A stretch of DNA of 64,000 nt from assembly GCA_023425025.1 (NCBI GenBank), contig JAFADG010000058.1, positions 54,321 through 118,320 on the forward strand. The letters run 5' to 3'. The stretch comes from Bacillota bacterium. Its GTDB lineage: Bacteria; Bacillota; Clostridia; Christensenellales; Aristaeellaceae. The notes under the pieces are model-generated. The model saw only the letters and a list, made by a program, of their open reading frames with translations. It was not told the origin of the DNA and searched no databases. Position numbers and translations under genes: made by a program. Each line of letters opens with the position of its first letter. Position 1 is the stretch's first letter. This document shows positions 7,235 through 17,018 of this stretch, in pieces.

Positions 7235-9218
7235 ACGCTTTTTATACCTGCGCCTGGCTGTCAGCAACCTGTGGAAGAACAGGCAGACGTATCTCTCCTT
7301 TTTCCTGAGCACCATGTGCACCATCTTCGTTTTTTACACCTTTTCCATGATCGCCCTGAACGAAGGCCTGAAAAAAATGCCGGGCGCGCAGGGCATGCAG
7401 ATCATGATGGTGCTGGGCGCCATTGTGGTGGCCATCTTCGCTTTTATCTTTTTGTTCTACGCCAACAGCTTTCTGATCAAGCGCCGCAAAAAGGAACTGG
7501 GCTTGTACGGCATACTGGGCCTGGAAAAGAAACATATCGCCCGCATCCTGTTTCACGAAACGGTGGCGCTGCTGCTGCTTGGCTTAATAGTCGGCATCGG
7601 CCTGGGCATTGCCATGAGCCGGCTGATGTTTTTGCTGATCCAGGCGCTGATGCGCGTTCCAACGCCCATTGTGTTTTCGGTAACGGAACTGCCCATCATT
7701 TTAACCTGCGGCCTGTTTGCGGCGGTGTTTTTCCTGCTGCTCATCTACAACCGGCTTCAGGTGCATCTGTCCAGCCCGGTCAATCTGCTCAAGGGCCAGC
7801 AGAAGGGCGAAAAGGAGCCTAAGACGCGCTGGCTGCTGGCCGCGATCGGCGCCGCGGCCATGGGCGCCGGTTATATCATGGCCAACAGGTTGAGCAATCC
7901 CCTGCAAGCGCTGACCATTTTCTTTGTGGCGGTGATCCTGGTCATCATCGGCACCTACGCGCTGTTCACCGCCGGCAGCATTGCCTTTTTGAAAATCCTG
8001 CGGCGCAACAAAGGGTACTACTACAAGCCCCGCAATTTTATCTCCCTGTCCGGCATGATCTACCGCATGAAGCAGAACGCCGCGGGCCTGGCCGGTATCT
8101 GCATCCTGAGCACCATGGCCATCATCACCATCGGCACCACCGTGGCGGTGTACATGGGCATGGAATCCATGCTGAAAAGCCAGTATCCCCTGGATCATAT
8201 CATCTCCTTCCGGGAAGACGCTGCCGATCCCAATTGGGCTGCCCAGGTGATACAGGACAAGGCGCAGGAATATCATGTGACGATCCCTGCCCTGTATCAG
8301 GCTACTTACCTGCAAACCATCGTCTACCGGGATGGGGATCAGTTGATGAAAGCCGAACAATACGACATGAATACATCCCAGGACTATGAAAATGTCTGGG
8401 GCTTGTACCTCCTGACCGTTTCCGATTACAACCAAATGACGGGCGCGTCCCAGGCGCTTGAGGATAACGCATGCTTGCTGTTCCAGTCGCGAAACATGCC
8501 TTCCCCTCAGACCATCACGCTGGGCAGCATGACATTTGCCGTTACGGATCTTGCCGAGTTTCCCATTTCCCAAAAAAGCAGCAGCGCCATCGATTCGCCG
8601 CTGTATGTGATTGTAAAGGACCGGGAAACGGCCCAAAACATCTACGCAAGCATCCACGGCGCGGAGGAGGAATACAGGTTCTCCCGCGGATTTTGGTGGA
8701 ACTCGCAGGGGGAGGAACAATCGCTGATTGATTATTCCAATGCTGTCATCGAAACACTGCGGGCCAGCGGCAAGGGATTCAGCAGTTCCAGCGCTCACAC
8801 CATCCGCCGGGAATGGTATGCCTCCTATGGCGGCTTCCTGTTTCTTGGCGTGTTCCTGGGCCTCCTGTTTTTGATGGCCACCACGCTGATCATTTATTTC
8901 AAGCAGGTATCGGAAGGCTATATGGATCACGACCGGTTCATCATATTGCAAAAGGTGGGCATGGGCCGGGACGAGGTGAAGGCCACCGTGCGCAAGCAGA
9001 TTTTGATGGTGTTCATCCTGCCCATCGTGGCCGCCGTCATCCATACCTGGGGCGCGCTGCACATGATGACCAAAATGCTTTCCATGCTGGGCCTGGGCGA
9101 TAAGCCACTGATCACGGCCAGCATCTTTACAACCGCCGGCGTATTCGCGCTATTGTACTTCTTTGTCTACTCGGCGACGGCAAGAACTTATTACGCCATG
9201 GTGAGAATGGAGCAATAA
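7227..9218 (+). CDS. ABC transporter permease, BceB type (FtsX-like)
   Basis: A 663-residue membrane protein with ten predicted helices: FtsX-type helix groups at both ends and a large extracellular domain of about 200 residues (roughly 320-530), the ligand-sensing feature of BceB permeases. The RLAVSNLWKNRQTYLSFF start is family-typical. I prefer the GTG at 7227, with GGGGGTGA upstream, over the GTG at 7218, which has no visible ribosome binding site. With the kinase it should form the sensory complex that reports drug flux. Confidence 0.92.
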   Translation: MRKRFLYLRLAVSNLWKNRQTYLSFFLSTMCTIFVFYTFSMIALNEGLKKMPGAQGMQIMMVLGAIVVAIFAFIFLFYANSFLIKRRKKELGLYGILGLEKKHIARILFHETVALLLLGLIVGIGLGIAMSRLMFLLIQALMRVPTPIVFSVTELPIILTCGLFAAVFFLLLIYNRLQVHLSSPVNLLKGQQKGEKEPKTRWLLAAIGAAAMGAGYIMANRLSNPLQALTIFFVAVILVIIGTYALFTAGSIAFLKILRRNKGYYYKPRNFISLSGMIYRMKQNAAGLAGICILSTMAIITIGTTVAVYMGMESMLKSQYPLDHIISFREDAADPNWAAQVIQDKAQEYHVTIPALYQATYLQTIVYRDGDQLMKAEQYDMNTSQDYENVWGLYLLTVSDYNQMTGASQALEDNACLLFQSRNMPSPQTITLGSMTFAVTDLAEFPISQKSSSAIDSPLYVIVKDRETAQNIYASIHGAEEEYRFSRGFWWNSQGEEQSLIDYSNAVIETLRASGKGFSSSSAHTIRREWYASYGGFLFLGVFLGLLFLMATTLIIYFKQVSEGYMDHDRFIILQKVGMGRDEVKATVRKQILMVFILPIVAAVIHTWGALHMMTKMLSMLGLGDKPLITASIFTTAGVFALLYFFVYSATARTYYAMVRMEQ

Positions 9219-9270
9219 AAAAGCAAAAACGCTGTCCGGGAAGCAATTCCCCGGCAGCGTTTTTGCTTTT
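9219..9270. terminator. Bidirectional intrinsic terminator
   Basis: AAAAGCAAAAACGCTG pairs perfectly with CAGCGTTTTTGCTTTT, with an inner CCGGG/CCCGG stem, between two convergent genes. A/T runs on both sides allow it to work in both directions. Confidence 0.9.
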
Positions 9271-9277
9271 GCCTGCG

Positions 9278-10054
9278 TTACAACCGCCAGCCCCATTTGC
9301 CAAAGTATTGCACCATGGACTTGACGTGGCGCATTGTACCCTTCCAATTGTGAACATTTTCCCTGGCCCATACATGGGTCACGCAAAAGCCCGGATGATA
9401 AAGCGCAAGGCCTCTGGCTTTCAGTTCTTTCGTCAGGTCCGCATCCTCCATGTACAAAAAATACCTGGGATCAAAACCGCCCACCGCCCGGAAGGCATCG
9501 GCGCGGGTCAGCATAAAGCAGCCGGTGGCAAACGATAGCTCGCAAGGCTCCAAAGCCGCCTTCCCCCGCCACGTATACCGGCCGCGCCAGGTGGTGAAAG
9601 GCCGGCCCAGCCGTTCCAGGTAGCCGCCCAGGAGAAAGTGAAGCGAGGGCTGCTCCTTAGGCAGGAACTGCTCGCTCCCGTCCGGATGCAGCACCTTGGG
9701 CGTCAGCAGCGCCACATCCCGGCGGCTGTCCATAAAGGCAGCCATTTTTTCCAACGCATCGGGTTCAAAGGTGATATCAGGATTCACAATCAGGTGGTAG
9801 GGCGCGCTCAGAAAAGGAAGCGCCTGGTTATGCCCCTGGCCAAAGCCGACATTTTTCATCAGCTTTACAAGCCGCACGCCCGGAAAGGTTTCCTGCACAA
9901 TCTCCGCCGTGCGGTCTGCGGAGGCATTATCCACCACCATAATTTCCATTTTGCAGGCAATGGTGCTGTTCAAAAGGGACGAAAGCACATTGCTGATATG
10001 CTTTTCGCTATTATAGGTTACAACGCAGGCAGTCATCAGAGGCGTATCCGCCAT
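9278..10054 (-). CDS. Glycosyltransferase family 2 (rhamnosyltransferase-like)
   Basis: A 258-residue GT-A glycosyltransferase without membrane segments. It shows the nucleotide-binding start ACVVTYNSEKHI, VVDNASADRT, the NPDIT metal motif (DxD equivalent) and the acceptor-side FATGCFMLTRADAFRAVGGFDPRYFLYMED-type region typical of WbbL/rhamnosyltransferase relatives. It acts in the cytoplasm on polysaccharide or lipid-linked acceptors. It is a single-gene unit facing the BceAB genes and the acceptor is unknown. Confidence 0.85.
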   Translation of the reverse strand: MADTPLMTACVVTYNSEKHISNVLSSLLNSTIACKMEIMVVDNASADRTAEIVQETFPGVRLVKLMKNVGFGQGHNQALPFLSAPYHLIVNPDITFEPDALEKMAAFMDSRRDVALLTPKVLHPDGSEQFLPKEQPSLHFLLGGYLERLGRPFTTWRGRYTWRGKAALEPCELSFATGCFMLTRADAFRAVGGFDPRYFLYMEDADLTKELKARGLALYHPGFCVTHVWARENVHNWKGTMRHVKSMVQYFGKWGWRL

Positions 10055-10149
10055 GGAACGCCCTCCTTTTTTTCATCTCACCGTATGATACCATAAGAAA
10101 ATGGAACTGTCACCCTTGGCCATGTGACTGAACAATATTGCCTCTTCTC

Positions 10150-10192
10150 AAAGAAAATACGCCGGATACCATGCTTAATGGTATCCGGCGCG
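10150..10192 (-). terminator. Intrinsic terminator of cellobiose phosphorylase gene
   Basis: A perfect 12-bp stem, CGCCGGATACCA at 10160 with its complement at 10179-10190, lies 38 bases after the phosphorylase stop. On the minus strand it is followed by TATTTTCTTT. Confidence 0.75.
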
Positions 10193-10227
10193 CTTTCGTC
10201 ACGGGCGACTATACCGCCACGCTATTT

Positions 10228-12663
10228 TCAAGCAAGAACTGCCGTCACACGATACGTTTTCCCTGTCTCCTTCGAAACGGGAAGGGTATCGCCGTCCATC
10301 TCCCTGCCGTCCACGGTAAGATGGACGCCCTTTTTCTCGCCGCCGGCCTTGTTGATCACGTCGATAACGTAGGTATTGCCCCTGAAGCGGCGGGTCAGCG
10401 TCAGTTCCTTCAGCTCGCCCGGCAGGCAGGGGTCGAGGCGCAGCCCGTCATACTCCGGCTTGACACCCAAAATCGCGTTGGAAACAGAATAAAAACACCA
10501 GGCCGCTGTACCGGTGAGCCAGCTGTTCTTCGCCTCGCCAAAGCGCTTGGCATCCGGCCCGGCAATGGTCTGGGAATACACATACGGCTCGGTGCGGTGC
10601 AGCTGCTGATCCTCGGTGTAGGCGGGGCATGTGAGGCTGTACACTTCAAACGCCCGGTCGCCATGGCCCAGCACCGTTTCCGCGATGGTGATCCAGGGGT
10701 TGTTGTGGCAGAAGATGCTGCCGTTCTCCTTGTATCCCGGCGGATAGGAGCTGATTTCGCCAAGCTCCACATGGTAGGTGGAATAGGTCGGCGCCAGCAG
10801 CGCGATGCCATGCCGGTTCATGAGCCTTTCGCGCACGGAATCCAGCGCCTGCTGCGCAAAGCCTTCCTTCACGCCGATGCCGCCCATAACGCAGTAACCC
10901 TGGGGCTCAATGAATATTTGACCCTCCGGGCAGGTTTCGCTGCCGACCTTGTTGCCGTAGGCGTCGTAAGCCCGCAGGAACCACTTGCCATCCCAACCGT
11001 GTTCAAGCACGGTCTTTTCCATTTTCAACTTCTGCTCCCCGGCAAAAACGGCTTCCTCCGCCCAGCCAAACCGGCGGCTCAGCTCCGCATAGTCGTCGGC
11101 CACGGCCACGAACATGCCGGCGATGAACACCGATTCGGCAATGCCGCTGTCATAGTTTTGACAGGTTTGAAAGCTTTCGCCGGGGGTTTTGGAAAAGCAG
11201 TTCAGGTTCAGGCAGTCGTTCCAGTCCGCCCGGCCGATCAGCGGCAACCCGTGGGGGCCCAGGTGGGTGCTGGTGTAGCGGAAGGAGCGGCGCATATGCT
11301 CCATCAGCGGCTGGGCCTTTGACCAATCGTTGCCAAAGGGCACAGACTCCGAAAGGATGGAAAAATCCCCGGTTTCCTTGATGTATGCCGCCACGCCCAC
11401 GATCAGCCACAGGGGATCGTCGTTAAAGCCGCTGCCCACATCCATGTTCCCCCGCTTGGTCAGGGGCTGGTACTGGTGATAGGCGCTGCCGTCCTCAAAC
11501 TGGGTGGAGGCAATGTCGATAATCCGTTCCCGGGCCCTCTCCGGCACCAGGTGGACAAAGCCCAAAAGGTCCTGGGTGGAATCGCGGAAGCCCATGCCGC
11601 GGCCGATGCCGGACTCAAAATACGAGGCGGAACGAGACATGTTGAAGGTGACCATGCACTGGTACTGGTTCCAGATGTTCACCATACGGTCCATTTTTTC
11701 GTTGGCGCTCTTTACCTGGTAGGTGGAAAGCAGCTCATCCCAGTATTCCTTCACGCCGGCCAGGGCCGCTTCAAACTGCGCGTCGGTTTGGAAGGCCTCC
11801 AGCAGCTTTTTCGCGGGCGCCTTGTTGATAAGGCCGGGCGCTTCGAACTTTTCCTCCTCCGGGTTTTCGCAATAGCCCAGCACAAACACAAAGGATACCG
11901 TTTCGCCCGGCTGCAAGGTGCGGCGGATGCAGTGGGAGCCGATGGGCGCCCAGCCGCTGGCCACGCTGCTCCGGGGCGCGTCCTCCAAAACCACCTGAGG
12001 ATTGTGCAGCCCGTTGTACAACCCGATAAAGGATTCGCGGTCGGTGTCGAAGCCATCCACCGGCGCATTCACCGAAAACATGGCATAGTGGTTGCGGCGC
12101 TCCCGATATTCTGTTTTGTGGTACAAAGCGCTGCCATGTACCTCCACCTCGCCGATGTTGTAATTGCGCTGAAAGTTGGTGGAATCGTCCATGGCGTTCC
12201 ACAGGCAGAACTCCACAAAGCTGAACAGGCTGACCTGCTTTTCCTTGCCGGAGGCGTTCGTCAAAACAAGCTGGGCCACCTCGGCCGTTTGCCCCCTGGG
12301 CACCAGCACCGTCTGCCTGGCTTTCAGTCCATCTTTTTCTGATGCAATAACGCTGTAGCCCAAGCCGTGCCGGCACTCATAGCGGTCAAGCCGCGTTTTG
12401 ACCGGCATCCAGCCCGGATTCCAAACGCTTTCCCCGTCCTTGATATAATAGTAATGCCCGCCCATATCGGTAGGCACGTTGTTGTAACGGTAACGCGTCA
12501 GGCGGAGCAGCCTGGCATCCTTATAAAAGCTGTATCCGCCGGAGGTATTGGAAAGCAGGGAGAAAAAATCCTCGCTGCCCAGATAGTTGATCCAGGGATA
12601 AGGCGTATCCGGCCTTGTGATCACATATTCCCTTTTCGCATCGTCAAAGTAACCATACGTCAT
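10228..12663 (-). CDS. cbp: Cellobiose phosphorylase, GH94
   Basis: Splits cellobiose with phosphate into glucose 1-phosphate and glucose in the cytoplasm, saving ATP during cellulose or glucan use. The 811 residues equal the length of clostridial cellobiose phosphorylases and follow them closely: TPYPWINYLG, NTSGGYSFYKDARL, RHGLGY, NWSxxRSASYFESGIGRGMGFRDSxQDLLGF-type blocks, the catalytic aspartate in GRADWNDCLN (about residue 482) and YPPGYKENGSIFCHNNPW. No signal peptide is seen. Start at 12663 behind CGGAGG. It has its own promoter and a likely LacI-type operator; no sugar transporter is adjacent. Confidence 0.95.
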   Translation of the reverse strand: MTYGYFDDAKREYVITRPDTPYPWINYLGSEDFFSLLSNTSGGYSFYKDARLLRLTRYRYNNVPTDMGGHYYYIKDGESVWNPGWMPVKTRLDRYECRHGLGYSVIASEKDGLKARQTVLVPRGQTAEVAQLVLTNASGKEKQVSLFSFVEFCLWNAMDDSTNFQRNYNIGEVEVHGSALYHKTEYRERRNHYAMFSVNAPVDGFDTDRESFIGLYNGLHNPQVVLEDAPRSSVASGWAPIGSHCIRRTLQPGETVSFVFVLGYCENPEEEKFEAPGLINKAPAKKLLEAFQTDAQFEAALAGVKEYWDELLSTYQVKSANEKMDRMVNIWNQYQCMVTFNMSRSASYFESGIGRGMGFRDSTQDLLGFVHLVPERARERIIDIASTQFEDGSAYHQYQPLTKRGNMDVGSGFNDDPLWLIVGVAAYIKETGDFSILSESVPFGNDWSKAQPLMEHMRRSFRYTSTHLGPHGLPLIGRADWNDCLNLNCFSKTPGESFQTCQNYDSGIAESVFIAGMFVAVADDYAELSRRFGWAEEAVFAGEQKLKMEKTVLEHGWDGKWFLRAYDAYGNKVGSETCPEGQIFIEPQGYCVMGGIGVKEGFAQQALDSVRERLMNRHGIALLAPTYSTYHVELGEISSYPPGYKENGSIFCHNNPWITIAETVLGHGDRAFEVYSLTCPAYTEDQQLHRTEPYVYSQTIAGPDAKRFGEAKNSWLTGTAAWCFYSVSNAILGVKPEYDGLRLDPCLPGELKELTLTRRFRGNTYVIDVINKAGGEKKGVHLTVDGREMDGDTLPVSKETGKTYRVTAVLA

Positions 12664-12692
12664 TGCGCGCTGCCTCCGATTCTATGGATATG

Positions 12693-12706
12693 CGAAATCG
12701 TTTTCG
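12693..12706. promoter_or_regulatory. LacI-family type operator upstream of cbp
   Basis: CGAAATCGTTTTCG is a near-perfect palindrome around a central CG, the usual layout of LacI/GalR-family operators. It lies about 30-40 bases downstream of the predicted cbp start point, where a bound repressor would block elongation. No LacI-type gene is in the window. The regulator could be sugar-specific or CcpA-like. Confidence 0.4.
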
Positions 12707-12740
12707 AATACAGGCAGAACTCTGCCTTACTCCTAATAGC

Positions 12741-12769
12741 ATCATACAGCGAAAATCATCAAAATTCAA
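12741..12769 (-). promoter_or_regulatory. Promoter of cbp
   Basis: Minus-strand TTGAAT and TATGAT boxes are separated by 17 bases and lie about 80 bases before the start codon. The rest of the 420-base gap between cbp and the peptidase gene shows nothing else I can name apart from the divergent promoter at 12991. Confidence 0.7.
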
Positions 12770-12990
12770 GTGGATAGGCGTCACAAATTGAAAAAAGCGG
12801 ATCACTCCATGATGTGAATAGTGTTTTATGGTTTAAATTCCACCTCAAACAACATGTCTTATATAATTGATTGGTGTTTGGCAAGCCGAATATGCCGGAA
12901 GGGCCAACAGGAGCCCCAACAGAATAAAAACGTTTTAGGATAGCGAGGCCCGTCCGCTCCTTTCAGCACGCTGTACACCGAAAGAACAAA

Positions 12991-13019
12991 TTGAATCATT
13001 AAATGGCCTGTGCTATACT
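12991..13019 (+). promoter_or_regulatory. Promoter of the M28 peptidase gene
   Basis: TTGAAT and TATACT with a 17-base spacer, followed 50 bases later by TCAGGAGG and the start codon. Confidence 0.7.
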
Positions 13020-13083
13020 CTTTACAAATATATGCAGCACTCTTTCCACTCCATAAGCGAATGGTATACATCAGGAGGTACGC

Positions 13084-14733
13084 ATGAAACCCATCAAGCC
13101 CATCGCCGCCGTCCTTTCCCTCGTCCTTGCCGCGCTCCTGGGTCTGAGCGTGCTCATCACCTCCCCCGCGCCAAGCGGCGCTGTGCCGGCAACGGAATTT
13201 GACGCCAACCGTGCCGCCGAAAACCTCAGGGTCATCTCCAAGGACGTTCATACCAACAACGACGCGGAAGCCATCGGCGCCGTGCGCGCCTATTTGGCGG
13301 ATACCCTGCGGGAAATCGGCCTTGAGGTGGAAACGCGCACCTACGAAAAGGATTATGAAAAGGCGGAGCACGGCCATGGCACCCATGTGACTGCCGTGGA
13401 TATTTGCGGAACATTACAGGGCGCCAGCGACCGCTCCTTGCTGCTGGTGGCCCATTACGATTCCAACCCCGGCTTAGGGCTGGGCGAAGCGCCCGGCTCC
13501 CACGGCGCGTCGGACGACGGGTATGGCGTGTCAGTCATCCTGGAAACCCTGCGCTGCGTCGCGGCCCGCGGAAACTTGCAAAACACCATCCGCGTGGTGT
13601 TCACCGACGCGGAGGAAACCTCCATGCTGGGTTCGGAAGCCATCGCAGCGGATGCGGACTACAACGCCGCCGCTTCGGACGCCATATTCAACATCGAATC
13701 CCGGGGGCTTTCCGGCCCCTCCATCCTGTTTGAAACCAGCGCAAACAACGCGGCCCTGGTCCGTTTATACGCCGTCAACAACCCCCACCCCGCCTCCTGG
13801 TCCCTGGCGACGGATGTGTACCGGGTCATGCCCAACTATACGGACTTCACGGCCTTCATCCGGCAGGGCATGCGGGGGCTGAATTTCTCCAACCTGTATA
13901 AAATCGAGGACAACCACACGCCCAGGGATGTTTTTGAAAACATCAGCCTCTCCGCCATACAGGATTACGGCGAGCAGGTGCTGCCCATCGTATCTGCCTT
14001 TGCCCAGGGAAATGTACCGGATACGTTTGATTCGGCGGAGGACATGGCCTGGTTTACCCTTATGCGCGGCGTATTTGTCAGTTTCCCGGCATGGATGAAC
14101 TGGGTCTGGCTGGCCCTGGCGGCCACTTTACTCAGCCTGTATATGCTGCTGGCTTTCCGCCAAGGCAAGCTGAAATTCAGCCGCCTTTTGCGTACGCCTG
14201 TCTATCTGGGCTTTGCGCTGGCAGCGGCAGCCCTCGGCACCGGGCTGGCCATGCTGCTTGCCAAGGTTTTCGGCCTGGGCTACAGCCTGACAAACCTGGT
14301 GGGCGTGCCATATTTTGAATGGATCACCGGCGTGCTGATCGTCCTTCTTGCCTTTTTGCTAGCCTTGTATGGCCGCGGAAGGCTGAAAAAGGGCGGAACG
14401 TATGAAGCGTTGGTCATCCCCGCCATCCTGCTTTCTGTCCTGCTGGCGCTTATCTTCACGCTGTTTTTTCCAGGCGGCGCTTTCCTGTTCAGCTTCGGGG
14501 CCATCTTTGCCTCCATCGTTGGTATAATCGCGCTCAAGTTCCCGGCAGCCGGCCTGTTCGCCGGCTTTGCCGCGGTATGGATCGCCGCGCCTGTGGTGGC
14601 GCTGCTCCTGATCGCGCTGACGCCGGGGGCCCTGGGCGTGGCGTTGATGTTTGCGACCTTCCCGCTGTTTATTGGGATGCCGTCAGTGGCGGCTGCGTTC
14701 AGCCAGGCAAAGGAAAAACCGATGGCGGCATAA
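13084..14733 (+). CDS. Membrane-bound M28-family zinc peptidase
   Basis: A 549-residue protein: one N-terminal membrane helix (about 7-27), an extracytoplasmic M28 aminopeptidase domain, then about seven membrane helices from residue 340 on. Metal and catalytic residues are visible: H124 in LLVAHYDSNP, D144 in GASDDGYG, E177-E178 in FTDAEETSMLGSEA, and a later MPNYTDF histidine/aspartate region. The layout resembles Vps70/FXNA-like peptidases anchored in the membrane. Substrate unknown. It is a single-gene unit between its own promoter and a strong terminator. Confidence 0.88.
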   Translation: MKPIKPIAAVLSLVLAALLGLSVLITSPAPSGAVPATEFDANRAAENLRVISKDVHTNNDAEAIGAVRAYLADTLREIGLEVETRTYEKDYEKAEHGHGTHVTAVDICGTLQGASDRSLLLVAHYDSNPGLGLGEAPGSHGASDDGYGVSVILETLRCVAARGNLQNTIRVVFTDAEETSMLGSEAIAADADYNAAASDAIFNIESRGLSGPSILFETSANNAALVRLYAVNNPHPASWSLATDVYRVMPNYTDFTAFIRQGMRGLNFSNLYKIEDNHTPRDVFENISLSAIQDYGEQVLPIVSAFAQGNVPDTFDSAEDMAWFTLMRGVFVSFPAWMNWVWLALAATLLSLYMLLAFRQGKLKFSRLLRTPVYLGFALAAAALGTGLAMLLAKVFGLGYSLTNLVGVPYFEWITGVLIVLLAFLLALYGRGRLKKGGTYEALVIPAILLSVLLALIFTLFFPGGAFLFSFGAIFASIVGIIALKFPAAGLFAGFAAVWIAAPVVALLLIALTPGALGVALMFATFPLFIGMPSVAAAFSQAKEKPMAA

Positions 14734-14744
14734 TTCGCTGCATA

Positions 14745-14793
14745 CAAAAACCAAGGCTGTGCCCGATATGAACCGGCACAGCCTTGGTTTTTT
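14745..14793. terminator. Bidirectional intrinsic terminator
   Basis: AACCAAGGCTGTGCC and GGCACAGCCTTGGTT form a perfect 15-bp stem with T runs in both directions, between the convergent peptidase and ABC exporter genes. Confidence 0.9.
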
Positions 14794-14804
14794 CCTTGAT
14801 TCAA

Positions 14805-16967
14805 TTATCCCGCCACGCTCATGTTTTCGGCCTGCTCTTCTTTTATGAGCTTGCTTGTCTGCCGCTGGGCCATGACGAGCTTGTAGTAGATGCCCTTTTT
14901 CCTGAGCAGTTCCACATGGGTGCCGGCCTCGGCCACCTTGCCCTTGTCCAGCACGATCAGCCGGTCGGCGCTGCGCAGGGTGGAAAGCCGGTGGGCGATG
15001 GCCACTGTTGTGCGGCCCTTGGTCAGGTTGTTCAGGCTTTCCTGAATGGCGGATTCCGTTTCCACGTCCAGCGAGCTGGTGGCTTCATCCAGAATCAGTA
15101 CATCCGGGTTTTTGATGATGGCCCGGGCGATGGAAAGCCGCTGCCGCTCGCCGCCGGAAATGGTATGCCCGCCCTCGCCCAGCAGCGTGTTGTAGCCGTC
15201 GGCGGTCTGCATAATAAAGTCATGGGCGTTGGCGGCCTTGCAGGCGGCAATCACTTCCTCCGGCGTGGCGCCGGGCTTGCCGTAGGCCACGTTGTCGTAG
15301 ATGGTGCCGGCAAACAGGAAGGAATCCTGGAATACGACGCCGATGTTCTCATGCAGGTGCCTTGGCGACATATCCCGCAAATCCGCGCCGTTAATGGAGA
15401 TTTTGCCGGTGTTGGGGTCATACAGGCGCATGAGCATGTTGATGAGGGTGGATTTGCCTGTGCCGGAGCGGCCCACAATGCCTACCATCTCGCCCGGGTT
15501 GATGGTCAGGCTTACATCCTTCAACACCGGTTCGTAGGACTTGTAGCCGAAGGTTACGCCGTCAAAGGCAACATTGCCGGAGATGGGGACGTTGTTTACG
15601 CTGTCCTTTTCCGCGATATCCGGCTCCTCATCCAGGATTTCAAACACTTTCACCATGGAGGTCATGGCATCGGCCAGCCACCGCGGGAAGGAAACCAACC
15701 AGCGCAGCGGGGCGTAGATGAAGCCGATATACATGACGAACTGGTTCAAGACGCCGATGCTCATGGTGCCATCCAGTATCCCTTTTCCCCCAAAGTACAG
15801 CACCAGGAATTCGCCGATGCCGGTAAAGAAGGTGATGGCGGGGAACAGCAGCGACCAGAGCACTTCGTTGTTGGACTGCACCTGGGCCAGCTCGCGGGTC
15901 ACCTTGGAAAACTTGGCGATTTCGATTTCTTCATTGCCAAAGGCCTTCACCGTGCGGATGCCGCGGATGATGTCGTGCAGTATGGACTGGCACTGGGAGT
16001 TTTTACGCCATTGGCGCTCGTACCGGTTGCGGATAAACTTCCAGAACTGGGACAGCGCCACCATCACGATGGGCACCGGCAAAAACACCAGCAGCGTCAG
16101 CCCCGGGTTGGTCAGCAGCAAAATGGTCATGACCACCACGAACATAATGCTCTGCTCCACCGCCCAGCGGCCGGCATCGGCCATGAAATCCTTGATGGTG
16201 GTGGTATCCTCCATGATCCTGCGGATCAAATCGCCGGGGGTGCGCTTGGCAAGGGAGGTCATGGACAGCTTTTGCAGCTTGTCATAGGTCATGGTGCGAA
16301 GGTCGTTGGCAAAGCCGATGGTGGCCTTGTTGTACACCCTGGCGCTCAGAATGAAAATCACTTCGCCCATGGCTCTTGCCGCCAGCATGCCCAGGCCCAG
16401 AATCAGCACATCCACAAACGGGCCGCGCTGAGGCTCGAAATAATTGTCGAGCAGGTAACGGCTGAACAGGGGCGTCATCAGGAACAGGATCGAAGAAGCC
16501 ATCATCCACAGCTGGGAGGACACCATCTTTTTGGCATGGGGCTTTGTCAGGCCCAGGGCACGCTTCAGGAGGCCGCGCTTGTTAAAGCAAAACAGGCATA
16601 CGTTCATGCCTTCCACCAGGGGCCGGCCGCAGGTCTGGCAATAGTGCACTTCCTTTTCGTCGGGGATCAGGGCGGTCTTCGTCTGCACGAAATAGTTGAC
16701 CACCTTGCAAAACTCCCCCGCCTCTTTCAGCCCCGACATGGAAAAGCGGCAGAGCACCCTGTCGGTATCATCGGCCATGGTCACAAACAGAAGGCCGCAG
16801 CCGACGCCGGCGATGACGGCGGCTTCCTTGACGCTTTGGGCGGGGAAGCCGTCCGTCTTTGCGCCCTGCCACAGGACGGTAATATTCCCCTGTTCGTCAA
16901 ATTGAAGCTCGCCTTTGCCCGGCTTCATATCCAGCCCCAAGTCATAGGGAAAGGTATAGACTTTCAT
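14805..16967 (-). CDS. ABC exporter half-transporter with N-terminal zinc-ribbon region
   Basis: A 720-residue fused membrane/ATPase subunit. Residues 1-105 are a soluble region, followed by a CxxC...CxxC zinc ribbon (YCQTCGRPLVEGMNVCLFC, about 106-124), six membrane helices (about 150-450), and an ATPase with GRSGTGKST, ISGGERQRLSIARAI, VLILDEATSSLD and an AHRLST switch. The ATG at 16967 is used because GGAG lies nine bases before it; a TTG nine bases earlier touches that site. It is the third gene after the 754-residue exporter and DUF1854 gene, so a heterodimeric exporter is likely. The zinc-ribbon extension is unusual for ordinary multidrug exporters. Substrate unknown. Confidence 0.88.
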   Translation of the reverse strand: MKVYTFPYDLGLDMKPGKGELQFDEQGNITVLWQGAKTDGFPAQSVKEAAVIAGVGCGLLFVTMADDTDRVLCRFSMSGLKEAGEFCKVVNYFVQTKTALIPDEKEVHYCQTCGRPLVEGMNVCLFCFNKRGLLKRALGLTKPHAKKMVSSQLWMMASSILFLMTPLFSRYLLDNYFEPQRGPFVDVLILGLGMLAARAMGEVIFILSARVYNKATIGFANDLRTMTYDKLQKLSMTSLAKRTPGDLIRRIMEDTTTIKDFMADAGRWAVEQSIMFVVVMTILLLTNPGLTLLVFLPVPIVMVALSQFWKFIRNRYERQWRKNSQCQSILHDIIRGIRTVKAFGNEEIEIAKFSKVTRELAQVQSNNEVLWSLLFPAITFFTGIGEFLVLYFGGKGILDGTMSIGVLNQFVMYIGFIYAPLRWLVSFPRWLADAMTSMVKVFEILDEEPDIAEKDSVNNVPISGNVAFDGVTFGYKSYEPVLKDVSLTINPGEMVGIVGRSGTGKSTLINMLMRLYDPNTGKISINGADLRDMSPRHLHENIGVVFQDSFLFAGTIYDNVAYGKPGATPEEVIAACKAANAHDFIMQTADGYNTLLGEGGHTISGGERQRLSIARAIIKNPDVLILDEATSSLDVETESAIQESLNNLTKGRTTVAIAHRLSTLRSADRLIVLDKGKVAEAGTHVELLRKKGIYYKLVMAQRQTSKLIKEEQAENMSVAG

Positions 16968-17018
16968 AACAATCAACTCCTAACCACTTCAGGATAGCGA
17001 GAGTCGGTCAAGTGATGG

